DNA from: Chara braunii
Taxonomy: Eukaryota; Streptophyta; Charophyceae; Charales; Characeae
Reading direction: 5' to 3'
DNA length: 64,000 bases
NCBI GenBank assembly: GCA_003427395.1
Contig: BFEA01000021.1
Coordinates: 4,586,233 to 4,650,232, forward strand
Positions 35,390 to 46,167 of this stretch are shown here, piece after piece. The position numbers and the translations under genes were made by a program. Within the stretch, counting starts at the first letter, position 1. Every line of letters begins with the position of its first letter. The notes beneath the pieces were generated by a model. The model did no database searches. It was not told where the DNA came from and worked only from the letters and a program-made list of their open reading frames with translations.

Positions 35390-35680
35390 CCGTAGACGGT
35401 GAGGGCTTGACTTGACGGCAGTGAAAAAGAGGGAGCAAGTTTTTTAATGTTTTTTTTTCCTCCTTTGTCCACTTGCAGCATCAGGAATGTCCGAGGCCCA
35501 AACTGTTGTGGCGTTTCGTTTGACGGAGTCTGTAACAGCCCATGGAAAACCGCCGCAGGTCCAAGAAAACCACCAAAGAAGTCACCCTTGAGGGATCCAG
35601 TTTCTCTTCTTTGTCGGCGCTGACATCTTCGTAGTCCTTTTTCGCATCTACAGTCGTGTAGTGGTGGGATCAGACCCTAA

Positions 35681-35800
35681 GGGCCTCCCCACACCACTCT
35701 CGAAATGTGAAAAAGACAAATGTGGCGGGTGCATCTGGCCATGTTCTAGCAGGAAGTTCTTTCTCATTTTGCACATTTCCAGAGTGGTGTGGCGATACCC
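35681..35800. mobile_element. 120-bp MITE with TAA duplication
   Basis: Termini GGGCCTCCCCACACCACTCT and its inverted partner GAGTGGTGTGGCGATACCC, with TAA on both sides (35678-35680, 35801-35803). The interior carries the family core: a GTGCAAAATGAGAA block, TAGAACATGG and a GCATC word, in inverse orientation. Confidence 0.85.
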
Positions 35801-35891
35801 TAAGTGCAACCAGGCCTCCAGTTGGACACTATTCTCATTTTTCTCTGTCCACGCTGTGCATAAGAGGACACGCGTGGCGGATGGAGAGTAG

Positions 35892-36006
35892 GAGCATGGC
35901 CACACCACTCTCAAAATGTGCAAAATGAGAATGAACTTCCTGCTAGAACATGGCCAGATGCACTGGCCACATTTCTTTTTTTCACATTTCTAGAGTGGTG
36001 AGGCCC
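35892..36006. mobile_element. MITE of the same family, opposite orientation
   Basis: GGCCACACCACTCTCAAAAT opens it and GAGTGGTGAGGCCC closes it. TAG flanks both sides (35889-35891, 36007-36009). The core GTGCAAAATGAGAATGAACT and GCTAGAACATGGCCAGATGC is inverted relative to the MITE at 35681. Confidence 0.75.
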
Positions 36007-36125
36007 TAGTGCCCTCAGTAGGAATTGTGAGATCCTCCCCTCTTTCTTTATTTTATTTTGTTTCGGATCTGATCAGAACAGATTTACTAGTACACTTCAT
36101 CTTTAGCCAAACGGCAAAGAGAATT

Positions 36126-36651
36126 GGGGCCTAGCCACACAGCCTTTTGAGACGTGCAAAAATGGATGGCCCATCTTCACCACACATGCTTTCGAAACAA
36201 TTCCTGTTGTAAAAACCTTTGAAAAAACTTATTGAAAGCTGTCAGAGACGCACGTGAAGCAGTTTCAAAAAGGCAAGATCCTACCACCTGTCACCAAGTG
36301 TGTTTTTTTTTTCTTTTTTTTTTTTTGGGTTGGTGGTCTTTTGGAAAGGGGCTCTCGAGCCCGTCTATTAGCAAAGAAGTTAAAAAAAAAAAAAAAAAAA
36401 AAAAAAAGGGGCAATTACTACCAAGGCCTGGCTACACTACTCTCAACATGCACAAGAGAGGAAATTAATATCATGGTGGGGTGCATATTTCCATGTTCAA
36501 GGGGAAGATTCACACCATCCTTTTGCACGTGGCGAGAGTAGTGGACGGAGGCCGTAATGTGCATATCGAAAGCCCTGGCTGTTTCGAAAATCTGTGTGGC
36601 AGGCAAAGGGGGGGGCTTCTTCCAAAAGTACTCTTTTCGAATTCCCTCTTA
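36126..36651. mobile_element. Composite Harbinger MITE with a nested core MITE
   Basis: Starts GGGGCCTAGCCACACAGCCT and carries TTTCGAAA-type words. A small core-family MITE (36425-36553) sits inside it, after a poly-A tract at 36381-36406. The right end appears cut by the neighbouring MITE at 36652. The arrangement, including orientation and site of the nested MITE, matches 56734-57247. Confidence 0.65.
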
Positions 36652-37049
36652 GGGCCTCGCCACACCACTATCGAATCGCGAGTTTTTTCGATAGGTGTCA
36701 GAAAAATTCGATAGTCCGGCATTCGATAGAACCCCCCCCTTTCGCCTGACAGCACTATCGAATCGGTAGGGTATCGAATGTTTTCCGTTCCGGGTCCGCT
36801 TTCGACTGTCCGTCGTTTGTGTGTGGTCCTGTCCTCTAGCGCGTGTGCGGGCGGTTTTTCGATAGTCCGGAATGTGGGCTATCGAAGAGAAGGCGATTGC
36901 AGGCGGACGTGCACATTTCGTTCGATAGGGGTATCGAATTCCCATGTCTGACACCTATAGAAAATTTTCGAAGCTGCATTTTTCGATAGGCTATGTGGCG
37001 ATGCGAAACTATGTAAAACTCGTGTTTCGATAGTGGTGTGGCGAGGCCC
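36652..37049. mobile_element. 398-bp Harbinger MITE full of TTCGATAG words
   Basis: Perfect 24-bp terminal inverted repeats start GGGCCTCGCCACACCACTAT, and the element is flanked by TTA (36649-36651, 37050-37052). The octamer TTCGATAG or its complement, with near-variants, occurs about a dozen times across both halves. There is no coding potential. Confidence 0.9.
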
Positions 37050-37067
37050 TTACAAATTTCGGAAAAT

Positions 37068-37187
37068 GGGCCTCGCTGCACTACTCTCCACATGCAGAAA
37101 AGACAAAATATGGCGGTGCATCTTTCCGTGTTCTAGCAGAAGATTCATTCTCGTTTTGCACCTTTGGAGAGTAGTGCGGCCAGGCCC
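37068..37187. mobile_element. 120-bp core-family MITE with AAT duplication
   Basis: GGGCCTCGCTGCACTACTCT to GAGTAGTGCGGCCAGGCCC with AAT on both sides (37065-37067, 37188-37190). The interior has AAATATGGCGGTGCATCTTT and TTCATTCTCGTTTTGCAC. Confidence 0.85.
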
Positions 37188-37433
37188 AATGCCTTGTTTT
37201 TCGAAAGGCTGTGCAGGTAGCCCCCTTGGGCTACGGCATTCATGTGAGGGACGCCCAGAGAGTGGCAGGCCACTTCCCGGTTTTATAACGTAAAATGACT
37301 TCTAAAAAAAAAAAAAAAAAAAAAAGAAGAGGCCAAGAGAAATATAATTCCACAACAACAAAAAGAAGAGAAAAAATAGAGGAGAACACTCCACCCACCA
37401 TCAACCAACAGCCTTGCATTCCCCAGAAAGGTA

Positions 37434-37520
37434 GGGCCTCGCCACACCACTCTCGAAACGAGAAAAAAAGACAAACGTGGCGGGGGCATCTGGCCATGTT
37501 TTCGGAAGTATTTCATTAAA
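37434..37520. mobile_element. Truncated core-family MITE
   Basis: Left terminus GGGCCTCGCCACACCACTCT and part of the core (GGGGCATCTGGCCATGTT) are present; the right terminus is missing. Confidence 0.65.
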
Positions 37521-38600
37521 CGTGGCAGCTAAACAAGCAGCCCCACCCTACTCCCTGAGCACCCCACCCTACTCCCTGAGCACCGGAGCGGGGACAACAT
37601 GCATACCATTAATTCTGAGAGGCAGCTGAGCTTGCAGGTGTCCCCTGTATAGGCTTAGGAGTAGTGGTAGGTATGAAAGGTGAAATTGTGGCACCGAGGC
37701 GCTGTGGGTCAGGAGTCCGGGAGTCCGTCCCGACAAAAAAAAGTCCAGGAGCATCCAGCCTAGTCCGACAATCCCATGTCCACTTTTGCAGCACGTCCCT
37801 GAAAGTCCAGAAGCTACGGGACGACAAATGTTTGCAGCAGACAGGCCCCGGCCGGCCAGTACTGCTCTGAAGCAGGCCAAGCCAAGCCAAGGAAATCCAA
37901 GCCAAGAGAAGCCAAGGGAAGCCAAGGAAGTCAGGCCCTATATTTAGCTGCTACAGTCCAGCGGCTCATCACTTGTGCGTTAAGGCAACTTGGGCACTGT
38001 GCGCCCAAAGAAGAAGAGGGCACTGTGCGCCAAAAGAGAGAGACTTCATAGCCAGACTAGGCATAGAGCAGGAAGACGGACGCCATAGCCGCCAAGCTGT
38101 AAGCTACCTGAGTGGGTGTATCCAGGGTGACGATCCAGGGTAGAGAGAGAGCGAGGGAGAGCATGTCAACTCAGAGAGAGAGACGAAGAGGACAAGCCAT
38201 AGCCGTTATCTGGTTGAGATCCATTGTGCGTGTGCGTGCGGCAAAGCCGCCGGAGACGAGCTTTGGAGACGACATCTTCAAGTGTTGATTGTATCTCGAT
38301 TTGGCTTCTAACGTGTGAACTCTCATGTGAATGTTCATTGACGTACGCAAGGTTGACGAAGAAGAAGAAGACAGATGAAAAGAAGAAGAAGGCATGTATG
38401 AAAAGAAGAAGAAGAAGAAGACATGGATGAAAACAACAAGGAGAAGGAGAAGCAATGCCAAAACTAGCTCACGAACACAAAGAAAGACATGGATGAAAAC
38501 AACGAGAAGAAGAAGAAGAAGAAGAAGAAGAAGAAAGAAGAAGGAAAAGCAATGCCGAAACTAGCGCACGAACACAAAGAAAGACATTTCGTTGAATGAC
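37521..38600. repeat. Simple and tandem repeats, no gene
   Basis: A 23-bp direct duplication CCCACCCTACTCCCTGAGCA lies at 37540-37585. Degenerate AAGCCAAG repeats lie at 37870-37930, and GCACTGTGCGCC occurs twice near 37990-38030. (GAA)n-rich sequence at 38355-38540 includes two copies of an approximately 95-bp unit starting ACATGGATGAAAACAACRAG near 38420 and 38487. Confidence 0.65.
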
Positions 38601-38820
38601 TGGTTCATCAAAGCCCGGCATGGGGACAACCCTCGACGCTTTTCGATAAATTCAAGCCAGGGTACACGGGGCCTCCGGAGGGAGGCTCTACCACCTCACT
38701 CCCACGTAGCTTCCTCCATATCTTAACCTCCCGGTACACGGGCCCCCAGAGCCTTGCGGAAACTGAACTCGGGCGCACCACCCCATCGCAGCTTTCCCCA
38801 TTGAAACGCGAAGCAGCGAT

Positions 38821-38960
38821 TTTTTTTTTTTTTCTTTTTTTTTTTTTTTTCCAATCAAGACGCAGCTTATATTATAAAAGTCGTTGAACCAGGCCGGGAA
38901 TCCCTCAACATCTCAACCCGGTAGTGAAGCTTGTAAAGCAGCGACTTCGCCGCGATGCTT
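38821..38960 (-). repeat. 5'-truncated LINE D-type 3' tail
   Basis: T tract 38821-38850, then sequence related to 28309-28380 with hairpin arms CCGGG (38894-38898) and CCCGG (38917-38921). No LINE coding sequence follows, so this is a short, 5'-truncated insertion on the minus strand. Confidence 0.7.
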
Positions 38961-39019
38961 CCCACGAAAAGATCTTTACACCGCTTCAAAAAAAAGAGGG
39001 GAAAAAAAACACCAGAAAG

Positions 39020-39315
39020 AGACATGCGCAGAAGAATTTTCAAAGGACTTTGCAAAAATGAGCTCGACATGCGCAGAAGAATTTAAATTGCAGTTCGGAG
39101 GAAGCGGAAAAAAAAAAAAAGGACTTTGCAAATCCCGTATTAGATGACACGTAAAAACACGAGACGAAACGTTAGATGACACGTAAAAACACATAGCCGC
39201 GACTGACACGGCTCTTCTTTTTTTTTTTTAAAATAAAACTCACAAGATGAGCCTGCCCGACTGACACGGCTCTTTTTTTTTTTTTTATTAATCAAACTCA
39301 CAAGATGAGCCTGAG
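39020..39315. repeat. Short tandem duplications
   Basis: GACATGCGCAGAAGAATTT occurs near 39022 and 39067. TAGATGACACGTAAAAACAC occurs near 39141 and 39172. GACTGACACGGCTCTT plus a T tract plus AAACTCACAAGATGAGCCTG occurs near 39200 and 39262. Confidence 0.75.
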
Positions 39316-39350
39316 ATAGGAAACACAGGCGGCAAAGCCAACTGGGGATG

Positions 39351-39384
<34 letters not shown>

Positions 39385-39653
39385 AGACACTGCCACCCGT
39401 CTTTACCCCAATACACTTGGCGCAATTTGCAGCCCAGATGCGGCGATAATGACCAGGCGTTCCATTCCGGTGAAGACGGTAGCTAATAGCTACCACCCGC
39501 CTAGCCCCCATAGCACTGCATGCCCACCAAAGATACGACTCTAATATGAGAAGAATTTCAAATACACTTCGGCATTATCGTGAATGGGTACAACTCTGAA
39601 CCTCAAGAAACGCATCACAGCTTCTGCTGCACAGATTCTTGCCGAACATTATT

Positions 39654-39776
39654 GGGGCTCGCTCCACTACTCACCAAATGTGCAAAATGAGAATGAATCT
39701 TTTTCTAGAACATGGAAAGATTCACCGCCATATTATTTTCTGTCTTCTGTCTATGTAGTGTAGTTGAGCGAGGGCC
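39654..39776. mobile_element. 123-bp core-family MITE with ATT duplication
   Basis: GGGGCTCGCTCCACTACTCA to GTTGAGCGAGGGCC with ATT on both sides (39651-39653, 39777-39779). The interior carries AAATGTGCAAAATGAGAATG and CTAGAACATGGAAAGATTCA. Confidence 0.85.
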
Positions 39777-39819
39777 ATTGACAATACCTTCCTCAGATCC
39801 TGCTGCAGAGATTCATACC

Positions 39820-39995
39820 GAAGTTTCCACAATTGCTTCCTCGAACACTCGAAGTATCACAGTCGCTTCCTCGAACACTCGCCGAAGTTCACAGATCCTT
39901 CCTCCCTCGAAAACTCGTCGAAGTTTCACAGTTCCTTCCTCGAACACACTTCCTCGAACACTCGTCAGTTTCACCGTTCCTTCCTCGAATAGCTT
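39820..39995. repeat. Degenerate about 33-bp tandem repeats
   Basis: CTTCCTCGAACACTCG and the AAGTTTCACAGTTCC stretch recur five to six times with variation before a poly-A tract at 40003-40026. Confidence 0.7.
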
Positions 39996-40906
39996 CTGCT
40001 GCAAAAAAAAAAAAAAAAAAAAAAAAAGAAGCTTCTGATGCAAAAGAATCGTGCCGAATAGCCAGCTATCAAACGAACTGCAGAGACAAGTCTAGGATCT
40101 AGCCCTCATAGCTCATCAACTCAGCTCCGAAGGACTGCATTATCGTGAAACGTGAATCTGGACACCTTGTGAACTCGAGACACGCAGTAGATCACCACAG
40201 CTTCTGCTGCACAGATTCTTGTTGCCGAATATTCACGATTCCTTCCACGAAGATTCTCCTCTCTTTCACCGTTGCTTCCTCCTTCCCTGTCAATCATAAC
40301 ATTTTCCGATGTTACGCGTGTCTTCACTTTCCATTCGCCCCACTGTGTCCAGGGTGCGGGGTGGGACATGCTGCACTGCTCTCTTCCAGCCCCTTGTGAG
40401 TCGCCTTTCCATTCGCAGATGCATTTACCGAGTCAGAAAACGCGAAAAGAAAAAACAAAGAGTTACAAGCAGAGTAAAGTAGTCGAGCAGGTCGAAGATC
40501 GAAATGGAATCAGCAAATCCCAGTGAATCGGAGCGCGAAGTGAAATCACCAAATCGCACTGCAGGAAACGGACAGGGTTTACAACCCAAGGGCGAAGCTT
40601 GGAAAGAAACGAGACGAGCTCGAAGACGAAGAAGTCGGGAGAACTAATCAAGCCACCTATTTGATTCGTAGAAGAGTTGTGCCCAATGACTAGCCGACCC
40701 TTCGGACAATCGCTCCAATCAGCAAATTCAAAATATCAAAACTTCCCTTCCTCCTAATAGGGGGCGTGGTCTGCTAGAAGACGCTGACGCATAGCCACGG
40801 GAAGAGCTCGTGAAACGCACATCGGAAATGCGTGGACTCCTCGCAGCGTATGTACTCGGTCACCCTTCGTAATATCTGGCAGTCAACCCGCCTCTCTCTG
40901 AGGCGA

Positions 40907-40990
40907 AAATACTCGGCCGATCTTAATAACACCGATTCGCGATGGGATCGGCAAAGCCTACGGTACTTTACGCCATCTCATCTCCTAGCC

Positions 40991-41052
<62 letters not shown>

Positions 41053-41143
41053 AAGCAAATACTCGGCCGATCTTAATAACACCGATTTGCGATGGAAGCG
41101 GCAAAGCCTACGATGATTTACGCCATCTCATCTCCTAGCCCAC

Positions 41144-41211
<68 letters not shown>

Positions 41212-41295
41212 GGAGCAAATAATCGGCCGATCTCAAGTACATCGGTTTGAGAAGCGACAAAGCCTACGATGAATTACGCCATGTCATGTCCTCAC
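40907..41295. repeat. Three-copy tandem unit of about 155 bp containing (CT)n
   Basis: AAATACTCGGCCGATC-type starts lie at 40907, 41057 and 41217. The first two units end in long (CT)n tracts (40989-41044 and 41146-41205), so the microsatellite was duplicated with its flanks. A separate 52-bp duplication lies at 41471-41574. Confidence 0.85.
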
Positions 41296-41574
41296 CACCA
41301 CACACACCTGGAATTGCTAGCGCCTTCCATCTCAGAAGCGACTATAGCCCATCGTGAAAGTTGCAAACGAGAAACAGAATACACTTGAGACGGCCAATGT
41401 TGGAAAGATGTACTCATTCTCAATCCATCACTGTCACCAGAGCACTAATTAGCCTCTAAAACGAAGCCTCTAGATCGCTTACACCACGCCATCGCTTGTC
41501 ATCATCACCTACATTCAGGGCATAGATCGCTTACACCACGCCATCGCTTGTCATCATCACCTTCATTCAGGGCA

Positions 41575-43096
41575 GTAGCCTAAGACAACACGTCGAGACC
41601 TGAAACTAGCTTCTAGAACGAAGCCTTCACTCGCTTACGCCACCTCATCATCGCTTATCAGAACCACATTCATCACCACACTGGCGTACAGTAGAGCATG
41701 TCAACCCGGACTTGAGAAAAAGGACGAAGATAGCTTAATAGATCATCAGCTGTGGCGAATCTGGCGATGAGAGCAGGAGCAGATCAAACCGAAGCAAGAA
41801 AGCTATCGATCCCACTTCAATTCCAGGGGGCATTCTTTTTGACGTATATAGATGGACGTGTTCGCGATCAGATACATCCAGGTCCGACCGTGAGCTCAGA
41901 TACATTAAGGATAGAGCTCGTGTGATTACGCCCTCAATCATGGTCGATCGCTCCGACAGCAAAAACAAGGCCCTTGTCGCCCGACGTATTCAATCAAGAA
42001 TCTCCATCAGCTATTTCAGAAAGAAGAGGTTCAAAAAAAAAAAAAAAAAAAAAAGAAAAAGAAAGAGAAAGAAACAACGGAGGACCCCCTTCAATAAGAA
42101 AATTTCGAAAAAAGTAATCACGACCTTCCACGCCTCCAGTTATTACATCTAACTTGGCTGGATTCTTCATTTCCGGCCGTTGATCTTCATCATAACCAAT
42201 CCACCCTCGGAATCGAGAATTCGAGATGGCGGGACATTGTTCCCGGTGAATAAACACCTCTCCTCTGCATCTAAACGCCTCCACGTGTATCTCTAACACT
42301 CTACGTTTACCCCCCACCACAAAAAAAAAAAAAAAAAAAAAAAAAACCTAACTGCCCACGTTTCTCCTGATAATTGATATAGCAGTACAAGTACATTGCA
42401 TGTTTTACCGATACAAGTGGTAGTCCTCTACGTAAAGTACAATAAATAAGTCTACCAGGGATAAAAAAAAAAAAAAAAAAGACCACGGATTCACGGAACA
42501 CAACATGGTGCCGCGCTCGATACGTTACAACGGCCGACGAGATTGTGGTCAGATACGTTACAATGGCCGACGACATCAGATGAGCGGAAGCGACGAACAG
42601 CCTCGCACAAAGGAACAGTTTCAGGGCATGATACTCACACACTTGGACTTCATTGTGGTCAGATTCATCCAGGCGAGGCCGTAATTGCAGCCAGATACAC
42701 TTAGCGAAGTGCTAGTGTGAGTATACCCTCAACAGAGCTGAAAAGCAACAGAGAAGTACAGGGGAAGTGGAGGATCGAAAAAGGGGGATCGAAAAAGGTC
42801 TGCAAAGCAACAGAAAGCCGTACAGGGCAGGAAAGTAACAGAAGTGCAAGATCGAAAAAGGTAGAAAAAAAAGACTGACAAGAGAAAGAAAAGTGCAGAG
42901 CGACAGAACAGTGGAGACCAAATGGTGTCATCCACAAAAGAAAAAGGAACGAAAACGGGAGAAGCGATTAGCGTGCGCCAAACAGAAAAGAGGCAGGCTA
43001 GGAGGAATGAGCAGGACGATTTCCCACCAAAAAAAAAAGAAGCAATACGAAAAAAGAACCAAAAAAAAAAAATCGAACGTCTAATAGCAAGTGAAG
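41575..43096. other. Spacer downstream of the expansin gene, poly-A tracts only
   Basis: A tracts at 42028-42055, 42322-42346 and 42462-42480, and A-rich sequence to 43080. Frames here are homopolymer artefacts. No polyadenylation signal for the expansin gene is clear. Confidence 0.5.
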
Positions 43097-44011
43097 TCAC
43101 CCAGATCGGTAAGAGCATGACACCTTTTGCCTATCCTTGAAACCAGTAGGGATGCAGTTCATTGCCGTCATGCGGCAAAGTTTCCCAAATATGGAAAGTC
43201 GGACGGATATAGGAGTCCTGAGAGGTCTACCTGTCCTCATATAAGCTGCCCCATAATCATGACGAAGGGCCTCCCAGTTGGTGGATCCCGACGCCTTGAC
43301 TTCCATCCCGACAACGCGACCTGAAGCCGGGACTCCCATTACTACTAGAGACAACCAGCCGTACACATTACCTCTGATAAAAAAGGTGATAGCATTGAAT
43401 CGACCGCAAGGCACTGTTCTAAACCTAATATCAACGACCCCAGCTCTTGGGTCCGCAATGATTGGAAACACTCTAACGCCTAAGTCTAGATGGGCTTTGC
43501 CACCGGCGCAGTGTCGAAGATTGGGAGGAATAGGAGGACAGAGATCGGTGACAGTGACGCGAGCGGTCCCTGCTCTGCAAGGATAACCATTCCCACGACA
43601 CTGCACTTCGAAACAGCCGCCACAAGCGCGTCCAGACTCAAAGATGACAGGAGATGCCGCTGCGTAGTTGTGCCCAACAAACGCCGCCGAAAGGGTACCA
43701 TAGCCACAAGCCCCGTTATGCTCATTATCACCTCCGAAAGCCTCACTACCATAATAGGTCGCTCGGCCATCCTGCCACAAACCAGGATTTCCAGCGAAGA
43801 GGTTGCAAAGACTGCTGACCAGACTGGCACGGGCACTGAACTCCGCCTTTGACAGCAGAGCCAGCCAGATCGTTATCACCAAAAGAACCTTCGGCAACTT
43901 CAAGGATTGCAGTGAAGAGAGACTCGCTCCACCATCTCCGAGTCCACGCAGAGAACGGCGGCCCTTCGCCGACATAGACACCTTTCGCATCAACTTAAAG
44001 AGCTCCTCCAT
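43097..44011 (-). CDS. Expansin (alpha-expansin-like), single exon
   Basis: Expansins are secreted wall proteins that loosen cellulose-hemicellulose contacts without hydrolysis. I take the ATG at 44009-44011 (304 residues); the open frame extends a little further upstream but without an ATG. Residues 40-57 are hydrophobic and fit a signal peptide or anchor after an unusually long basic N-terminus. The double-psi barrel domain (about 80-202) has GRATYYGSEAFGG, GACGYGTL, ACGGCFEVQC, VTDLCPP and VPC, all diagnostic of expansins. The usual HFD motif reads HLD (174-176), keeping the aspartate. Residues 205-300 correspond to the C-terminal CBM63-like domain but are poor in the usual aromatic residues. 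The total is slightly longer than the typical 250-275 because of the N-terminus. The frame is intact with no sign of introns. It is the only convincing host gene in the window. Confidence 0.9.
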   Translation of the reverse strand: MEELFKLMRKVSMSAKGRRSLRGLGDGGASLSSLQSLKLPKVLLVITIWLALLSKAEFSARASLVSSLCNLFAGNPGLWQDGRATYYGSEAFGGDNEHNGACGYGTLSAAFVGHNYAAASPVIFESGRACGGCFEVQCRGNGYPCRAGTARVTVTDLCPPIPPNLRHCAGGKAHLDLGVRVFPIIADPRAGVVDIRFRTVPCGRFNAITFFIRGNVYGWLSLVVMGVPASGRVVGMEVKASGSTNWEALRHDYGAAYMRTGRPLRTPISVRLSIFGKLCRMTAMNCIPTGFKDRQKVSCSYRSG

Positions 44012-44031
44012 CCTAGCTACTACGACGAATG

Positions 44032-44340
44032 GCAATCAGACCGGAGAAGGAGACGTAGTAGGAGAGCAATCAGACCGAAGAAGGAGACGTAGGAGAGCAA
44101 TCAGACCGGAGAAGGAGACGTACGAGAGCAATCAGACCGGATAAGGAGACGTAGAAGAGCAATCAGACCGGAGAAGGAGACGTAGGCGAGCAATCAGACC
44201 GGAGAAGGAGACGTAGGCGAGCAATCAGACCGGAGAAGGAGACGTAGGAGAGCAATCAGACCGGAGAAGGAGACGTAGGAGAGCAATCAGACCGGAGAAG
44301 GAGAGCGATCGAGCGGAGGAGGGCAATCAGACCGGCGAGA
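44032..44340. repeat. 31-bp minisatellite abutting the expansin 5' end
   Basis: Units begin GCAATCAGACCGGAGAAGGA and continue GACGTAGGAGA. Starts are at 44032, 44066, 44097, 44128, 44159, 44190, 44221, 44252, 44283 and 44323: nine to ten copies with a 31-bp period (34 and 40 at the ends). It lies immediately upstream of the expansin start codon, so it would be in the 5' UTR or promoter. Confidence 0.92.
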
Positions 44341-44448
44341 ACGGATGGCAAGAACGCGCTCAAGAGCGGCAACCTGGCCAGTGTCAATGGGAGATAGAGG
44401 CAACAACAAATCATAACCTCCCACTAATTTCTTCTCCCCACAGCATCG

Positions 44449-44502
<54 letters not shown>

Positions 44503-44748
44503 GGCCTCAGAAAGAGATACAAAGAGGAAACTGGAGTGAAACGCACGCACTTTTGTGTGTGTGAGAAAGAGAATGAGAGAGTATGACAGGGCGATCCAGA
44601 CGGAAGTGCCGCCGACCGGATCTCATAACACCCACAGACTTAGAAGAGAGAAATAGAACGTCTCTGTGTAGGCGATCCGGCCGCAGAGTACGAAAGGGAG
44701 CTTCAGACGCCAGGCCAGATCTAATAACACATGCTGAGAGAGGAACAA

Positions 44749-44799
<51 letters not shown>

Positions 44800-45120
44800 A
44801 TGTGCACGCGACCCGACCGAAGTCCTTGTCAGTAACAACGCCGCTGATTGCCGGCCACATATGTATGACAAAATCCGTTGACGCCAGCAGCCACTCCAAT
44901 GTCGACGACGATAGAAGCAATATGCCCGAAGGACGGCTATTGCGTGAGCTCTGCCGTCGCTTCTGGTGGTGTCCTCCACACGACCAGCAAGCTAGAGACA
45001 CCCACGGCACTTGGCAGATCCGTATAAATAGGCAAATCGTGACAGATCGGCCAAAAGGCCGACAGAGCGGCGCCATGGTCCCGGAGGTTGCTCGATGGCG
45101 CCCTTTTTGGGCAATGCACT
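44341..45120. repeat. (AG)n microsatellites upstream of the expansin
   Basis: (AG)n tracts at 44455-44501 and 44754-44795, separated by about 250 bp in which GACCGGATCT- and CCAGATCTAATAACA-like sequences are partly repeated. No gene. Confidence 0.75.
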
Positions 45121-45960
45121 GTTCACTTCAGCATTTTCACATTAAATGTGTTTGGAGCTGGTGATGAGGTCCAGATACATGCAAAACGAAAAAGAAAACA
45201 AATCGATCGTTTCCGAATGGAAGCGGTCCGCGTGGCACTCCACGTAGTTGTGGAATGTTGAGTGGTTTCCCAAAAAAAAACAAAAAAAAAAAAAGAATGT
45301 GGAATGTTGAGCAGCGAGGCGGCGGGGGCTTGTTCGTTTTGTATTTTAGCACTTTCCGACGCGTCGTGGTGTCGCTCCACTACTACACGACAGTCGAGAT
45401 ATGTATCTTGTCTAGTTTGATGGGTCCGAAACGTATGTGGACGGCTTAACCGTGCAGATACACGGTGTATGTTAGGCAGTGGAGCGACGCTGCTCACATC
45501 ATTACTCGACACCGGCTCCATTCAGTTCAGCTGCTACCCCCGTCTTCACCCGACCAGAACGCCCGCCGGTCGCTATTTCTGTATCTGCTCTGTATACTAT
45601 TCAAAATACGTGGTCGCTATTTCTGTATCTGGACTGGAATACATCTATAATATAATTCGGGACGTTCTATTCGGAGGAAGACGGCTGTAGGACCCGGCCG
45701 CTGATCCCGTTAGCTCCCGCCACCTGTCCTTGGCCACGTTCTTTTTTTCTTCTTTTTTTTCCTTTTTTTTTTCTTTGTTTTGTTGTGGTCCGATGGATCT
45801 TAGCCAAAAGGCCGTAGAAAGGTATTGACACGTTAAATTCTTTTTTTTCTTTTTCTTTCTTTTTTTTCTTTGAATGAAGTTGCAGCTTCGGTCCCTGAAA
45901 GTCGCGGTTTAAAATTTGGGCCCCCCCAAATTGAGCTCGGCGGCAAATTGCAGAGACTTG
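45121..45960. other. Spacer with a possible small inverted-repeat element
   Basis: GTGTCGCTCCACTAC near 45369 and its inverted relative GCAGTGGAGCGACGC near 45476 bound about 125 bp. GTCGCTCCACTAC also occurs near 56637. Poly-pyrimidine tracts lie at 45740-45770 and 45840-45870. No gene seen. Confidence 0.4.
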
Positions 45961-46097
45961 GGGCCTCGCTGCAATACTATCCAAATGTGCAAAATGACAC
46001 TGAATCCAGCCTTATAACATGGAAATATACATTGCCATCTTACATTTGCGATCGTTTTTGTCGTTTGTGCATGTGGGCAGTAGTGCAGCGAGGTCCC
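45961..46097. mobile_element. 137-bp core-family MITE with TTG duplication
   Basis: GGGCCTCGCTGCAATACTAT to GCAGTAGTGCAGCGAGGTCCC, flanked by TTG (45958-45960, 46098-46100). The interior carries AAATGTGCAAAATGACACTG and AACATGGAAATATACATTGC. Confidence 0.82.
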
Positions 46098-46167
46098 TTG
46101 GCCGTTGAAGACTACCGCCGTTGAAGACTACCGCCAGAAAAAAAAATGTTGTATTTGATTCTGTTCT

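Larger units (their letters stand above)
28127..35677. mobile_element. Harbinger MITE split by LINE D
   Basis: The left terminus GGGTCTGATCCCACCACTAC at 28127 is the inverted copy of the right terminus ending at 35677, and both are flanked by TAA (28124-28126 and 35678-35680). Removing LINE D leaves a non-coding element of about 450 bp. The TAA and GGG start match the PIF/Harbinger pattern. The right TAA is also the left flank of the next MITE, so two elements abut at one target. Confidence 0.8.

Noticed and set aside
37536-38220. Solo LTR of an LTR retrotransposon
   Set aside because: No TG...CA ends, primer-binding site or paired copy could be found.
42307-43118. Phe/Leu-rich minus-strand frames
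   Set aside because: Shadows of poly-A tracts and A-rich DNA; no conserved features.
43889-43996. Intron signals within the expansin
   Set aside because: The minus-strand frame is continuous from ATG to stop with all family motifs in order, so no intron is needed.
44032-44340. CRISPR-like array
   Set aside because: Repeats are contiguous 31-bp units without unique spacers, in a eukaryotic setting; it is a minisatellite.
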